The translations under genes were made by a program, and so were the position numbers. Positions 1 through 12,267 of a stretch of DNA of 64,000 nucleotides are shown in pieces; position 1 is the first letter of the stretch; each line of letters starts with the position of its first letter. The stretch is taken from the NCBI GenBank assembly GCA_963702525.1, contig CAVPCY010000013.1, positions 124,001-188,000 of the forward strand, given 5' to 3'. This DNA comes from CAVPCY01 sp963702525. GTDB taxonomy: Bacteria > Actinomycetota > Coriobacteriia > Anaerosomatales > PHET01. Below the pieces are notes generated by a model. It was not told the DNA's origin and ran no database searches. It saw only the letters and a list, made by a program, of their open reading frames with translations.

Positions 1-62
1 GCGCGACTTCGGTACGGTATGATGCGATTCTCTTTGGTTCCCCGGACGTGAGGGAGAGAAAG

Positions 63-2790
63 TTGTCGGACGTCAAGCGTGTATACGCATTCGGCGGCGG
101 CCACACCGAGGGCAACAAGGACATGAAGTTCGTCCTTGGTGGCAAGGGGGCCAACCTCGCGGAGATGGCCAACATGGGGCTGCCGGTTCCGCCGGGCTTC
201 ACGATCAGCTGTCAGGCTTGCGTGGAGTACTACAACTCCGATCCACCCGGCTTTCCGCCCGGCCTGGTCGAGGAGATCGCCGCGTACGTGGACGAACTCG
301 AAACCAAGATGGGCAAGAAGCTCGGCGACCCGAACGACCCGCTGCTCGTCTCGGTGCGTTCCGGCTCGCCATTCTCGATGCCGGGAATGATGGACACCAT
401 CCTCAACCTCGGGCTGAACGACGTGTCGGTGCAAGGGATAATCGACCAGACCGGCAACGAGCGATTCGCGTGGGACAGCTATCGACGCTTCGTGCAGATG
501 TTCTCGAAGGTGGTACTCGACATCGAGGGCGACCTGTTCGAGAACGCCATCACCGCCGTGAAGCAGGCACGCGGCGTCAAAGACGACACCGACCTGTCCG
601 CCGAAGACATGCGCGAGCTGACCTCCACGTTCAAGACGATCGTTGCCAAGCACGTCGATCCTGCTGAGTTCCCGGAGCTTGTCGGCGCCGACGGGAAGAT
701 CGCGTTCCCACAAGAGGTCACCCAGCAGCTCCACCTGTCGATCGAGGCGGTCTTCAAGAGCTGGAACAACCGCCGCGCTATCGACTATCGGCGCATGGAG
801 AAGATCGCGGACGATCTCGGTACTGCCGTCAACGTCCAGACGATGGTGTTCGGCAACAAGGGCGAGACCTCGGCGACCGGTGTGGGCTTCACGCGCAACC
901 CGGCGGACGGCACCAACGAGTACTACGGCGACTTCCTCACCAACGCCCAGGGCGAAGACGTGGTTGCCGGTATTCGGAATACCGAACCGATCTCGGATCT
1001 CAAGAGGGTTCCGAGTCTGGAGGAGGCGGGAGCCGAGCTCGACGGGGTCTTCGAGACGCTCGAGCAGGCGTACCGGGACATGTGCGACATCGAGTTCACC
1101 ATCGAGCAGGGCAAGCTGTGGATGCTTCAGACGCGTGTAGGCAAGCGTACAGCGCGTGCTGCGCTCAAGATAGCGGTCGACATGGTCGCCGAGGGCATGA
1201 TCACGCGTGAAGAGGCCCTGCAGCGCATCGACCCGGCGCAACTCGACCAGCTGCTGCACCCGCAGTTCGATACGAAGGCGACCTACGACGTCGCGGTCAA
1301 GGGCCTCAACGCCTCTCCGGGCGCTGCCGTGGGCGAAGTGGTGTTCTCGGCGGACGAGGCCGAGGAAGCGACCGCCGAGGGACGCAAGGTCATCCTGGTC
1401 CGCTGGGAGACCACGCCCGATGACCTGCACGGCATGATCGCAGCCCAGGGCATCCTCACTTCGCATGGCGGCAAGACGAGCCACGCGGCGGTTGTGGCCC
1501 GCGGCATGGGCAAGCCGTGCGTGTGCGGCGCCGAGAAGCTCAAGATCGATGCTGCGAAGAAGCAGGCGCACGTCGACGGCAGCGGCATCGTGCTCAGCGA
1601 AGGTGACGTGATCTCGATCGACGGGACGACCGGGATCGTGGTTCTCGGTGCCGTGGAACTCGTGCAGCCCGAGGTATCGGGTGACTTCGACACCATCTTG
1701 GGATGGGCCGACGAGTTTCGCACGATGGGCGTGCGCGCCAACGCGGACACCCCCGATGATGCGGCTCTTCGGACGCTCGTTCGGCGCAGCGGGTATCGGC
1801 CTGTGCCGCACCGAGCACATGTTCCTGGGCGAGCGGAAGGACATCATCCAGAGATTCGTTCTCAACGAAGACCAGGAGATTCGCGGGAAGGCACTTGCGG
1901 AGCTCCTTGAGGCGCAAACAGGCGACTACCTCGGTATCTTCGGTGCGATGGACGGGCTGCCCGTCACGGTGCGCCTGCTCGATCCACCGCTCCACGAGTT
2001 CCTCGACTCCCCGCGCGAGCTTGAGGTCGAGATCGTGAAGGCGGAGTGCGCCGGGGCCGATCCCACCGAGCTGGCAGCCAAGCGCAAGCTGCTGGCCCAG
2101 ATCGACTCGATGGCCGAGATGAACCCGATGTTGGGCTTGCGTGGCTGCCGCCTGGGTATTCTGTTCCCCGAGCTCTACTCGATGCAGGCGCGGGCGATCA
2201 CTCTTGCGGCATGCCAGCTCAAGAAGCAGGGCAAGGACCCGCGGCCCGAGATCATGATCCCTCTCGTCTCGGTCAAGGCGGAGCTCGAGATCTTGCGCGC
2301 CGAGTGCGAGAAGGTCGTAGCCGACGTCAAGGCCGAGTGCGGTGTCGAGATCGACATACCGATCGGCACCATGATCGAGCTGCCGCGTGCGGCGGTCACG
2401 GCCGACGAGATCGGTCTGGTCGCCGACTTCTTCAGCTTCGGCACGAACGACCTCACCCAGACCGCTTTCGGTTTCTCGCGCGACGACATCGAAGCGAAGT
2501 TCCTGCCTCGCTACCTGGAGCGCAAGGTCCTGCCGAGAAACCCGTTCGAGACCATCGACGATGGTGTCGCCATGCTGGTGGCGATGGGTTGCGAGCGCGG
2601 CCGGTCCGCCAATCCGAAGATCAAGCTTGGGGTCTGCGGTGAGCATGGGGGGGACCCGGAGTCGGTCAGGAAGTTCTTCGACATCGGTCTCGACTACGTA
2701 TCGTGCTCTCCGTACCGGGTACCGCTGGCCAGGCTCGCTGCCGCACAAGCGGCGCTGGCCTCAGGCACTACGGCTTCCGACAACCGCTAG
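63..2790 (+). CDS. ppdK: Pyruvate, phosphate dikinase (one frameshift in the sequence)
   Basis: Interconverts pyruvate, ATP and Pi with PEP, AMP and PPi in the cytosol. About 909 codons, the usual length. The N-terminal nucleotide-binding domain opens with YAFGGG; the swivelling phosphohistidine domain carries TSHGGKTSHAAVVARG (about 1456-1503); the C-terminal PEP/pyruvate barrel has GIGLCRTEHMF (about 1792), GTNDLTQTAFGFSRDD and the catalytic-cysteine segment CGEHGGDPESV (about 2636). I chose TTG 63 because AGGGAGAG lies 5-12 bases upstream; GTG 48 is possible but has no such site. The reading frame changes near 1768: removing one T from the CTCTT run restores the expected segment before GIGLCRTEHMF, so I infer a sequencing error rather than a pseudogene. 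An intrinsic terminator follows at once, so it is probably monocistronic. It makes PPi in the glycolytic direction's reverse, which pairs logically with the pyrophosphatase gene nearby. Confidence 0.95.
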
Positions 2791-2800
2791 GTGACCGCGA

Positions 2801-2826
2801 GGCCCGGCTGCCATCCGGGCCTTGTT
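2801..2826 (+). terminator. Rho-independent terminator of ppdK
   Basis: GGCCCGG (2801-2807) pairs with CCGGGCC (2815-2821) around a 7-base loop and is followed by a short T-rich stretch, 10 bases after the ppdK stop. The T tract is weak. Confidence 0.7.
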
Positions 2827-2841
2827 GGTGCAGGGGGCGAT

Positions 2842-3177
2842 GTGAAGGGCACCAAGCTGTGGAATCAACCGCGCTCGCCCCTGATTCAGGGGCGCTCGCG
2901 CCGCGAGCGGCCGTTTTGGGCCGACTGGCTCGCCGCCGTGAGCGTGGGTGTCGTGGTGGGCGTGGTGGTCGGGGGCACGCTGCTGGCGCCCGATGGCGTG
3001 ACGTTCTTGACCGCAGCGATATCGGCTGCAGCGGGCGCCGTGCTGGGTGCAGCCGTGGGCGCCGCTGCGGGTGTCTGGCTGGCGTCCGGGTTCGGGTGGC
3101 ATCCCCGCTGGCTTTCGGGCGCGATCGCATCCGGGGTTCTTGCTGTAGTCGTGACGTGGGCGCTGAAAGCGCTCTAG
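2842..3177 (+). CDS. Small three-helix membrane protein, unknown function
   Basis: About 111 codons from GTG 2842, which has a GGGGGCGA stretch just upstream; an earlier in-frame GTG at 2791 would start inside the ppdK terminator region and is less likely. The first about 30 residues are basic and polar (WNQPRSPLIQGRSRRERPF), followed by three hydrophobic segments rich in Gly, Ala and Val: one starting at WLAAVSVGVVVG, a long one at FLTAAISAAAGAVLG, and a C-terminal one at WLSGAIASGVLAVV. I do not recognise a family. The glycine-rich helices resemble small tightly packed membrane proteins. It sits between ppdK and dgt on the same strand. Coding status is supported by the good frame, the start context and the clear hydrophobic pattern, but not by homology. 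Confidence 0.6.
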   Translation: MKGTKLWNQPRSPLIQGRSRRERPFWADWLAAVSVGVVVGVVVGGTLLAPDGVTFLTAAISAAAGAVLGAAVGAAAGVWLASGFGWHPRWLSGAIASGVLAVVVTWALKAL

Positions 3178-3237
3178 CTGCCGCGTGGACGCCGCGGGCG
3201 TTCGTGCTGTGAGACACGAGTTCACGTGGACGGGGAG

Positions 3238-4281
3238 ATGACCCAACCTAGTGTCATGACGCGAGTCGAGACCCAGGCCGACGAGCATCGCCGGCTGCAG
3301 TCTCGAGCGGCTTTCGCCGACGAGAGCCGCGGACGCGAGCGCCCGCTCGATGAAGACGTCTATCGGACGTGCTTCCAGCGAGATCGGGATCGCATCATCC
3401 ACTGCAAGGCGTTCCGACGGCTGTCACACAAGACGCAGGTGTTTCTCGCGCCGGAAGGTGACCACTATCGCACGCGCCTCACACACACCCTCGAGGTCTC
3501 GCAGATCGCGCGCTCGATCGCGCGCGCGCTGCGCCTCAACGAGGACCTGACCGAAGCAATATCGCTGGGGCACGACCTGGGCCATACACCGTTCGGCCAT
3601 ACAGGCGAGGATGCACTCAACGATGCGCTCACCCGTGTCAGCGGAACTCACCCCGGAGCACCGGAGAGGTTCAGGCACAATCGGCAGTCGCTGCGGATCG
3701 TCGAGCACCTCGAGTACGAAGGGAAGGGCCTCAACCTGACCCGGGAAGTCCGCGACGGCATTCTCGGACACACCGGGAGCCACCTGCCTGAGACGCTTGA
3801 GGGGCAGATAGTGCGCATCGCGGACCGTATCGCCTACGTGAACCACGACATAGACGACGCCATCAGAGGCGGCGTCATCACCGAGGCGGCACTTCCCGCA
3901 GCGGCCTGTGAGGTGCTCGGTCACAACCACGGGGCCAGGATCAAGACGATGGTCGACGACATGATCGCGACAAGCGCGGACGCGGACACGGTCCGAATGT
4001 CCTCGAGCGTTTGGGATGCGATGATGCAGCTGCGCCAGTACCTGTTCGACACCGTCTACTTCTCGGACAGGGCGAAGGCCGAGGAACCCAAGGCGTATCG
4101 TGTCGTTCAATCGCTTTTCGAACACTACCTCGGGCATCCCGACGACCTGCCTCCGGACGCATGCCCGAGCGACGAGTCCGAGCTCGTGTGGTGTGTGGTG
4201 GACTACGTCGCGGGGATGACCGACCGCTTCGCGATTCGCGAGTTCGAGCGGCTGTTCGTTCCGAAGAAATGGCTGGTATGA
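3238..4281 (+). CDS. dgt: dNTP triphosphohydrolase (deoxyguanosinetriphosphate triphosphohydrolase-like, HD domain)
   Basis: Predicted to cleave deoxynucleoside triphosphates to nucleoside plus triphosphate and so trim the dNTP pool. The HD-domain signature is complete: RDRIIHCKAFRRLSHKTQVF (about 3385), then RLTHTLEVSQ, HDLGHTPFGHTGEDALN with the HD metal pair, and RIADRIAYVNHDIDDA, another metal-ligand region. About 340-350 codons, normal for the family. The start is uncertain: GTG 3226, ATG 3238 and ATG 3256 are all in frame and none has an ideally spaced ribosome site (a GGGGAG lies directly before 3238). The frame is unbroken to the stop. A dgt gene upstream of dnaG and rpoD is a common actinobacterial arrangement, which supports both the call and the proposed lineage. 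Confidence 0.93.
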   Translation: MTQPSVMTRVETQADEHRRLQSRAAFADESRGRERPLDEDVYRTCFQRDRDRIIHCKAFRRLSHKTQVFLAPEGDHYRTRLTHTLEVSQIARSIARALRLNEDLTEAISLGHDLGHTPFGHTGEDALNDALTRVSGTHPGAPERFRHNRQSLRIVEHLEYEGKGLNLTREVRDGILGHTGSHLPETLEGQIVRIADRIAYVNHDIDDAIRGGVITEAALPAAACEVLGHNHGARIKTMVDDMIATSADADTVRMSSSVWDAMMQLRQYLFDTVYFSDRAKAEEPKAYRVVQSLFEHYLGHPDDLPPDACPSDESELVWCVVDYVAGMTDRFAIREFERLFVPKKWLV

Positions 4282-4411
4282 CAGGCGTGTTTCGTATGCG
4301 ATACTTATGCGCCAAGAGCGCCGAGGGAGGGGCTCCGTATCCGTAGCGTTGGAACCGCCGCACATCCGGTGTGGCGTTGAAGCGTGTGCACAGCACGGAA
4401 GGAGAGGGTGA

Positions 4412-6577
<2,166 letters not shown>

Positions 6578-6628
6578 ATCGACTCGGCCGCGCAGGCGCG
6601 GTCTGGTCGAAAATGGGTAGTACCGCTA

Positions 6629-6653
6629 GGCGGGGGCCACTTCGGCCCCCGCC
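6629..6653 (+). terminator. Intrinsic terminator after hppA
   Basis: A perfect 10-bp stem, GGCGGGGGCC (6629-6638) with GGCCCCCGCC (6644-6653), around the loop ACTTC. No long T tract follows. The dnaG start is only 26 bases further on, so dnaG must use read-through or a promoter nearby. Confidence 0.75.
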
Positions 6654-6678
6654 TCACGCGCTTATCGGGGAGGGCCGC

Positions 6679-8500
6679 TTGGGTCGCATCACAGACGAGG
6701 ACGTGGCCCGAGTTCGCGATGCGACAGACCTCGTGGCGCTCATCAACGAGCGAGTCCTGCTCAAGCCGAAGGGCCGCTTGTTCTGGGGGCTGTGCCCCTT
6801 CCACGGAGAGAAGACGCCCTCGTTCAAGGTCGATCCGGCCACTCAGCTGTGGCACTGCTTCGGTTGCGGACTGGGCGGCGACGCATTCGGGTTCGTGATG
6901 AAGATCGACAACGTCGAGTTCCCGGACGCGGTTCGGCTGCTTGCGGATCGGGCCAACATCGAGCTGGTCGAGGCAGAGGGCGGTGTGCCCCGGGGCAAGA
7001 AGGAGCGCCTCTACGCCGCACTGGAGACGGCCACCGAGTACTACCATCGGGTGCTGACAGGATCGCGCGACTCGGCACCTGCTGAGGCGAGGGAGTACCT
7101 GGCGAAGCGCGGCTTCACAAGCGAGGTCGCCAAGACCTGGCGGCTCGGTTTCTCGCCGGGACGCGGCGCGCTCGTGAAGCACCTCTCGGAGCGCGGGTTC
7201 ACCGTCGAGGAGATGGTTGAGGCGAACCTGGCACTGCGCCCCGACGCCGGCCCGGCCAAAGACAGATTCTACGGGCGCATCATGTTCCCGATCGCCGATC
7301 TGCAGGGACGTGTGGTGGCGTTCGGCGGCAGAGTCCTGGATAAGGGCGAACCCAAGTACCTGAACACGAACGACACACCCGTCTTCCGCAAGTCGGCCAA
7401 CATGTACGGTATCGACCGGGCCAAGGGCTCGATGACCTCGACCGGAACGAGCGTGGTGGTCGAAGGCTACACCGACGTCATCGCGCTGCACGAGGCAGGT
7501 CTCACGAACGCCGTTGCGACGCTCGGAACCGCGCTGACCCAGCAGCACGTGAAGCTGTTGGGAAGGTTCTCTCGGCGGGTCGTCTACCTCTTCGACGGCG
7601 ACGAAGCCGGGATGCGTGCGGCGGACCGGGCCGTGGAGTTCGTCGACAGGGATGTCACAACCGATGCGTACGCGTCGCGCGTGCTTCTCGACGTCGCCAT
7701 GATCCCCGACGGCAAGGACCCTGCGGACTTCGTCGGAGTGCACGGAGGAGAGGCCACGCGCACAGGTCATCGACGATGCCGTGCCGCTTCTGAGGTTCGC
7801 CATCGATCGCCGTCTTGCGAGGTGGGATCTCGAGCGGCCCGAGGAGCGAGAGCGGGCCTTGCGGGATGCGGTCGAGGTGCTGGCGCCGATCAAGGACACC
7901 GAGACGGGCAGGGAGTACGCCGCCTACGTCGCGGGCCAGCTGTTCACCGAGCCGCGCATCGTGTTCGCCCGGCTTGCGGAGTCACGGCCGGCGCAGGCTG
8001 GACGGCGGGAGCCGCAGGCCGAGCAGGCTGACGGCGCGGGTGGATTGAACCTGTCGCTTCGAACCAGAATAGAGCGCGACGTTCTTGCGCTGCTGGTAAG
8101 TACACCCAGATTGCGGTGCAGGGCACGGGAGTTGCTTGCATCAGACACCGTGGCCGGCGAGCAGCATCGCCGTATCGCCTCCATCGTCGCGGAGGCGGGC
8201 GAGTCGGTTTCGCCCGGAGATCTCGTGGGTCAGCTCGAAGAACGTGTGCCTGGGTCCGCTGAACTGCTCTCATCTGCGGTCATGCTGCAAGAAGAGGACG
8301 CTGACGCGGATGCGCTTGCCGACGACCTCACTCGTCGCCTCAAGGAGTTGGAGCTTGAGCGGCGAATAGCCGTTGGGAAGGCCAAACTCAAAGCGCCGGA
8401 GACGCTTCAGAAGCCCGGCGAGTACGACCGGCTGTTTGTCGAGACGTCATCGCTGCAGCGCGAGCTGGATGCGCTGCGGCGTTCGAGCAGCGAAGCCTGA
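6679..8500 (+). CDS. dnaG: DNA primase DnaG (one frameshift in the sequence)
   Basis: Makes RNA primers for replication. About 607 codons from TTG 6679, which has GGGGAGGG 5 bases upstream. The N-terminal CHC2 zinc finger is present (CPFHGEKTPSF with HCFGCG, about 6796-6870). The TOPRIM core shows VVVEGYTDVIALHEAG and the metal-binding YLFDGDEAGMRAAD (about 7588). The helicase-binding C-terminal region is poorly conserved but in place. The frame changes once between about 7740 and 7757, in a GGAGGAGAGG stretch: one extra base there links GKDPADFVG to QVIDDAVPLLRFAID, which is the expected continuation. I treat this as a sequence error because dnaG is essential. It is followed after 24 bases by rpoD, the classic macromolecular-synthesis pairing. 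Confidence 0.95.
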
Positions 8501-8524
8501 CAGCCCTACCTATCGAGGAGAAGC

Positions 8525-9988
8525 GTGGTCAAAGAGACGAAGTCGAAAGCAGCCGCGACGGCTGAAGCCGTGGCTGAGGCGGAGAAGAAGACCGCTTCTG
8601 AGCCCGCAAGGGCCAAGAAGTCATCTGGGGAACCCGTTCCCGCGCGAGGGAAGAAGTCGCCGAAGGGCAAGACCGAGATGCCTGCCGACACTCCGGCTGA
8701 GTTGGCGTTGCCGGAGATCGAGATGCTCGTGAAGATGGGGAAGTCCAAGGGCAACCTCACCGACGAGGAGATACAGGGCGCGCTGTCCGACGTGGACCTC
8801 CAAGAGGACCAGTTCGAGCGCGTGTACTCGCATTTCAAGGCCGCAGGGATCGAGATCGTCGAGGACCCCTCGCACATTCTCGATCCGGATGCCGTTGCAG
8901 ACACCGTCGCCGACGCCGAGCCCGCTGACGCGGTGATGGAGATCGACGAGGACACCGACGCGCAGGCGGAGGTCGCCGTTGTCGACATCGTGCTGCCCAA
9001 GGTCGCACCGAAAGCGGGCAAGAAGAAGCCCAAGAAGCGGGCCTCGGACACATCGCACCTGGCGCCGCTGACCGGAGACCCTGTCCGGATGTACCTCAAG
9101 GAGATCGGCAAGGTCCCGCTGCTCACCGCCGCTCAGGAGATCGATCTCGCGATGAAGATCGAGGCGGGCCTCGAGGCCGCCGACAGGCTCGAGCAGGCCG
9201 AGGAGGTCGGCGCCGACCTCGACCGTCCCGAGAAGAGGCGTTTGAACCGCATCGAGCAGGTCGGCCTGGACGCCAAGCAGCAGTTGGTGGAGGCGAACCT
9301 GCGTCTCGTGGTTTCGATCGCGAAGCGCTATGTGGGTCGCGGAATGCTCTTCCTCGACCTCATCCAGGAAGGTAACCTCGGGCTGATCCGCGCCGTCGAG
9401 AAGTTCGACTACACCAAGGGATTCAAGTTCTCGACGTATGCGACCTGGTGGATTCGTCAGGCGATCACCCGTGCGATCGCCGATCAGGCGCGAACGATCC
9501 GCATCCCCGTGCACATGGTCGAGACGATCAACAAGCTGATCCGCATCCAGCGGCAGCTTCTTCAGGAGCTTGGCCGAGAGCCCACTCCCGAAGAGATCGG
9601 CGAGAAGATGGAGATGACGGCCGAGCGCGTGCGAGAGATCCTCAAGATCAGCCAGGAGCCGGTGAGTCTGGAGACACCCATCGGTGAGGAAGAAGACAGC
9701 CAGCTCGGGGACTTCATCGAGGATGGCGAGGCGGTCGTGCCGCCCGACGCGGCGAGTTTCTCGATGCTGCAAGAGCAGCTCTCGAAGGTGCTTGATGGGT
9801 TGTCCGAGCGGGAGCGCAAGGTGATCGAGCTTCGCTTCGGTCTGGTGGACGGGCATCCTCGGACGCTCGAGGAGGTCGGCCGGGAGTTCGGAGTCACCCG
9901 CGAGCGCATCCGGCAGATCGAGAGCAAGACGCTGTGCAAACTCCGTCACCCAAGCCGCTCGAGCAGATTGCGCGACTATCTCGAGTAG
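8525..9988 (+). CDS. rpoD: Primary RNA polymerase sigma factor RpoD/SigA
   Basis: Housekeeping sigma-70 factor. 487 codons from GTG 8525, preceded by GAGGAG at the right distance. A Lys/Ala/Glu-rich N-terminal extension of about 60 residues precedes a sigma-1.1-like region. Region 1.2 starts at DPVRMYLKEIGKVPLL (about 9080). Region 2 is LRLVVSIAKRYVGRGM, LDLIQEGNLGLIRAVEKFDY and GFKFSTYATWWIRQAI, which includes the -10 recognition helix; region 3 has IRIPVHMVETINKL; region 4 ends with LSERERKVIELRFG and EVGREFGVTRERIRQIE, the -35 recognition helix. The frame is intact. It is cotranscribed with dnaG by spacing, and a bidirectional hairpin ends the unit. The group 1 identity follows from regions 1.2 to 4.2 all being complete. 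Confidence 0.98.
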   Translation: MVKETKSKAAATAEAVAEAEKKTASEPARAKKSSGEPVPARGKKSPKGKTEMPADTPAELALPEIEMLVKMGKSKGNLTDEEIQGALSDVDLQEDQFERVYSHFKAAGIEIVEDPSHILDPDAVADTVADAEPADAVMEIDEDTDAQAEVAVVDIVLPKVAPKAGKKKPKKRASDTSHLAPLTGDPVRMYLKEIGKVPLLTAAQEIDLAMKIEAGLEAADRLEQAEEVGADLDRPEKRRLNRIEQVGLDAKQQLVEANLRLVVSIAKRYVGRGMLFLDLIQEGNLGLIRAVEKFDYTKGFKFSTYATWWIRQAITRAIADQARTIRIPVHMVETINKLIRIQRQLLQELGREPTPEEIGEKMEMTAERVREILKISQEPVSLETPIGEEEDSQLGDFIEDGEAVVPPDAASFSMLQEQLSKVLDGLSERERKVIELRFGLVDGHPRTLEEVGREFGVTRERIRQIESKTLCKLRHPSRSSRLRDYLE

Positions 9989-10014
9989 TGAGCGGCGCAT
10001 GAGTGGTCAACGAC

Positions 10015-10040
10015 GAAGGCCCCGCAGCTGCGGGGCCTTC
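10015..10040. terminator. Bidirectional hairpin terminator between rpoD and tRNA-Asn
   Basis: The near-perfect palindrome GAAGGCCCCGCA/TGCGGGGCCTTC lies 26 bases past the rpoD stop and 10 bases past the 3' end of the opposing tRNA-Asn, so it can serve both convergent units. Confidence 0.8.
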
Positions 10041-10050
10041 GGTGTGTGCT

Positions 10051-10126
<76 letters not shown>

Positions 10127-10246
10127 GTGTGGAGCGCTCAAGGCGCGAATCGGAAGTATACGCAAGGCGGAGCGGGGTTTGCAAGAAGCCCGGTAGGCTG
10201 CGGTGCGGCCGGGGTGTTGCGCTATCATGCACAGGATGTGATCCCG

Positions 10247-10321
10247 GGGCCCGTAGCTCAATGGTGGAGCAGGGGACTCATAATCCCTTGGTTGCAGGTT
10301 CGAATCCTGCCGGGCCCACCA
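10247..10321 (+). tRNA. tRNA-Met (anticodon CAT, probably the elongator)
   Basis: The acceptor arm GGGCCCG pairs with CGGGCCC, followed by A and an encoded CCA. The anticodon loop is CTCATAA with CAT at 10279-10281, and the T loop GTTCGAATCC is standard. It lacks the unpaired first base of an initiator. A CAT anticodon could also be tRNA-Ile2 modified to lysidine; the body looks more like elongator Met. Confidence 0.88.
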
Positions 10322-10333
10322 CGGGAGGTGTTG

Positions 10334-11444
10334 GTGAGCAGCAAGTCCGAGTCCCGAGAAGTGCGTCGCCCACGACTGCGCCGGCGAGCGGCCACGCCCG
10401 CCGCGTTGCTGGCTGTGGCAGCTGTGGCCTTGGTCGGGGTCGCGGCCATCGCTCTCGGGTCATGGGCGCTCTCGGCCACGGGTGACCCCGGGAAGCCGGC
10501 CCGGCGCGTGGCCGCGGCCACCCCCACGGTTGAACCGACAGCCACCGTGACTCCAGGCATGGTCGAGGTTCCGGCGCTCACAGGACTGAGCCTGGACGAA
10601 GCAGAGACCGTGCTCGCGGCCGCAGGCATGGCCGTGCAGGTTCGCGCAGAGGATCCGAGCGCCTCGGGCGGCGTTGACACGGTTGTGGATCAGGAGCCCG
10701 AGGCCGGAGTGCTCGCCGACGCCGCCACTACCGTGGTGTTGGTGGTGCGCTCATCTGCCCCGACTGTCACGCCGCCGAGCCCCCCCAAGGAGAGCGAGCC
10801 GAAGCGCTCTGCGTATGTCGTGGTCATAGACCCCGGACACCAGGCACGATCCAACTCGGCACCTGAGCCGATAGGCCCGGGTGCGAAGGAGGTCAAGCCC
10901 AAGGTCACCGGCGGTGCCACTGGTGTGAAGACGCGCATACCCGAATACGAGATCGTGCTTCAGATCTCCATGAACCTCAAGAAACGACTCGAGGCGCAGG
11001 GTGTCAAGGTCGTGATGACGCGGAGTACCAACGACGTGAACCTCCCCAATTCGGAGCGGGCCGATACCGCCAACAGGGCGAAGGCCGACCTGTTCGTGAG
11101 GGTACATGCGGATGGCAGCCCCGAGTCGAAGACCGCGGGCATGTCGACACTCTACCCTGGAAAGAACCGGTGGACGAAGGCGGATCGCCGCCGAGTCGAA
11201 GCAAGCTGCCAGGATGATTCAGGAAGCGGCGATCGGCGCGACCGGAGCGGTGGACCGGGGTGTCGTCGCCCGACAGGATCTATCGGGGTTCAACTATGCG
11301 AAGGTGCCGTCGGTCCTTGTTGAGACCGGCTTCTTGTCGAACTCGGTCGAGGACCGCCTGCTGTCCAGTCCGCACTACCAAGACAAGGTCGCGCAGGGGA
11401 TGGCCACTGGGATCATGCAGTATCTGGAAGGGTCGGGACGCTGA
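10334..11444 (+). CDS. Membrane-anchored N-acetylmuramoyl-L-alanine amidase with PASTA domain (one frameshift)
   Basis: Predicted cell-wall hydrolase that cuts the bond between MurNAc and the stem peptide. GTG 10334 has GGGAGG 5 bases upstream and lies 12 bases after tRNA-Met. About 370 codons: a basic N-terminus, one transmembrane helix (AALLAVAAVALVGVAAIALG), one PASTA domain (VPALTGLSLDEAETVLAAAG, about 10570-10750), then an amidase_3 catalytic domain with the zinc-site segment VVIDPGHQ (about 10830), PEYEIVLQIS for the glutamate ligand, and FVRVHADGS for the second histidine. The frame breaks near 11180: dropping one G from AAGGCGG restores KRIAAESKQAARMIQEAA and the C-terminal FNYAKVPSVLVETGFLSN. 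The stop overlaps the next start (ATGA region), so the two are coupled. Confidence 0.9.
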
Positions 11445-12133
11445 TGAGCGGTGCCGTCAAGGCGGCCATCGCGGGTGGGGTCGTTGCCGTTGTGCTGGCG
11501 GTCGGTGCGGTTGCGGCACTCACGACGGGTATCGTGGCACTACCACCGAGCAGTTCCGCGCCGGCCAAGATGGTCGTGATCGCGACGGCTCCGGCCGAGG
11601 ACGGTTCGGAGTACGCGCCGCTCGCCTACATGGCGGACCCGGCGACCGGGCAAGTCACGCTGCTGGACAATCTCGAAGACGCTACGGTGTCGGGAACGAG
11701 TGCCAAGACCGCCGCGGAGGCCCTGGCCTTCGGTGGCGGAGCCGCCGTAGCGAGCGCGCTCAGAGCCCAGACCGGCGGCGAGGCCCTGGACTGGATCCTG
11801 ATCCCTTCCGCACAGTGGGCGCGTCTCGTCGACCAGGCCGGGGGTGTGACCGTCGACGTCCCGGTGGGCGTCAGCGCTTACGGGAACGGCCAGTTGACGC
11901 TGCTCGCACCCGGACGAAAGGAGCTCACAGGTGCACAAGCCGTGGCGCTCGCTACGGCCATTCGCTACGCCGGGACTCCCGAGCAACAACGGGAGGTGCT
12001 GCGGCAGCTCACCGCGGGTGTCTCGGCGATTGCGGGTGCGCGCGGCACCATGCTTCGCGACCTGGTTGGGCAGTCCAAGGCGAGTAGCTCGCTGCCGGCA
12101 GAGCAGATACCTGCGCTCTCCTCTGTAAAGTGA
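11444..12133 (+). CDS. LytR-CpsA-Psr-like membrane protein, degenerate
   Basis: 229 codons, unbroken, starting in the stop of the amidase gene. An N-terminal membrane anchor (AAIAGGVVAVVLAVGAVAAL) is followed by an extracytoplasmic domain whose second half resembles the LCP fold: LVDQAGGVTVDVPVGVSAYG, then a segment with ELTGAQAVALATAIRY and EQQREVLRQL, matching the family's GGV.V.VP, LDG.qALaYaR and R..RQq order. Full LCP enzymes, which attach polymers to peptidoglycan, have a longer N-terminal half with conserved arginines and an aspartate that I do not see here, so catalytic activity is doubtful. Its coupling to a cell-wall amidase points to a role in envelope assembly. Family assignment is moderate; function is inferred. 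Confidence 0.6.
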   Translation: MSGAVKAAIAGGVVAVVLAVGAVAALTTGIVALPPSSSAPAKMVVIATAPAEDGSEYAPLAYMADPATGQVTLLDNLEDATVSGTSAKTAAEALAFGGGAAVASALRAQTGGEALDWILIPSAQWARLVDQAGGVTVDVPVGVSAYGNGQLTLLAPGRKELTGAQAVALATAIRYAGTPEQQREVLRQLTAGVSAIAGARGTMLRDLVGQSKASSSLPAEQIPALSSVK

Positions 12134-12267
12134 CGGACGTCACATCCTCATGCTGCGCGGATGGCATGCCGATACCTCAATCGGGCCGTCTTTCCGAACG
12201 GCAATACTGTCGCCGTGTTCGCGGGTGCGACCTGCGATGTTCGGCAGATTCGGGAGTGTGATACGCG

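Noticed and set aside
1594..2748. Long open frame on the minus strand inside ppdK
   Set aside because: It is the antisense shadow of a high-GC gene; its translation has no domain character and the plus strand is a clear ppdK match.
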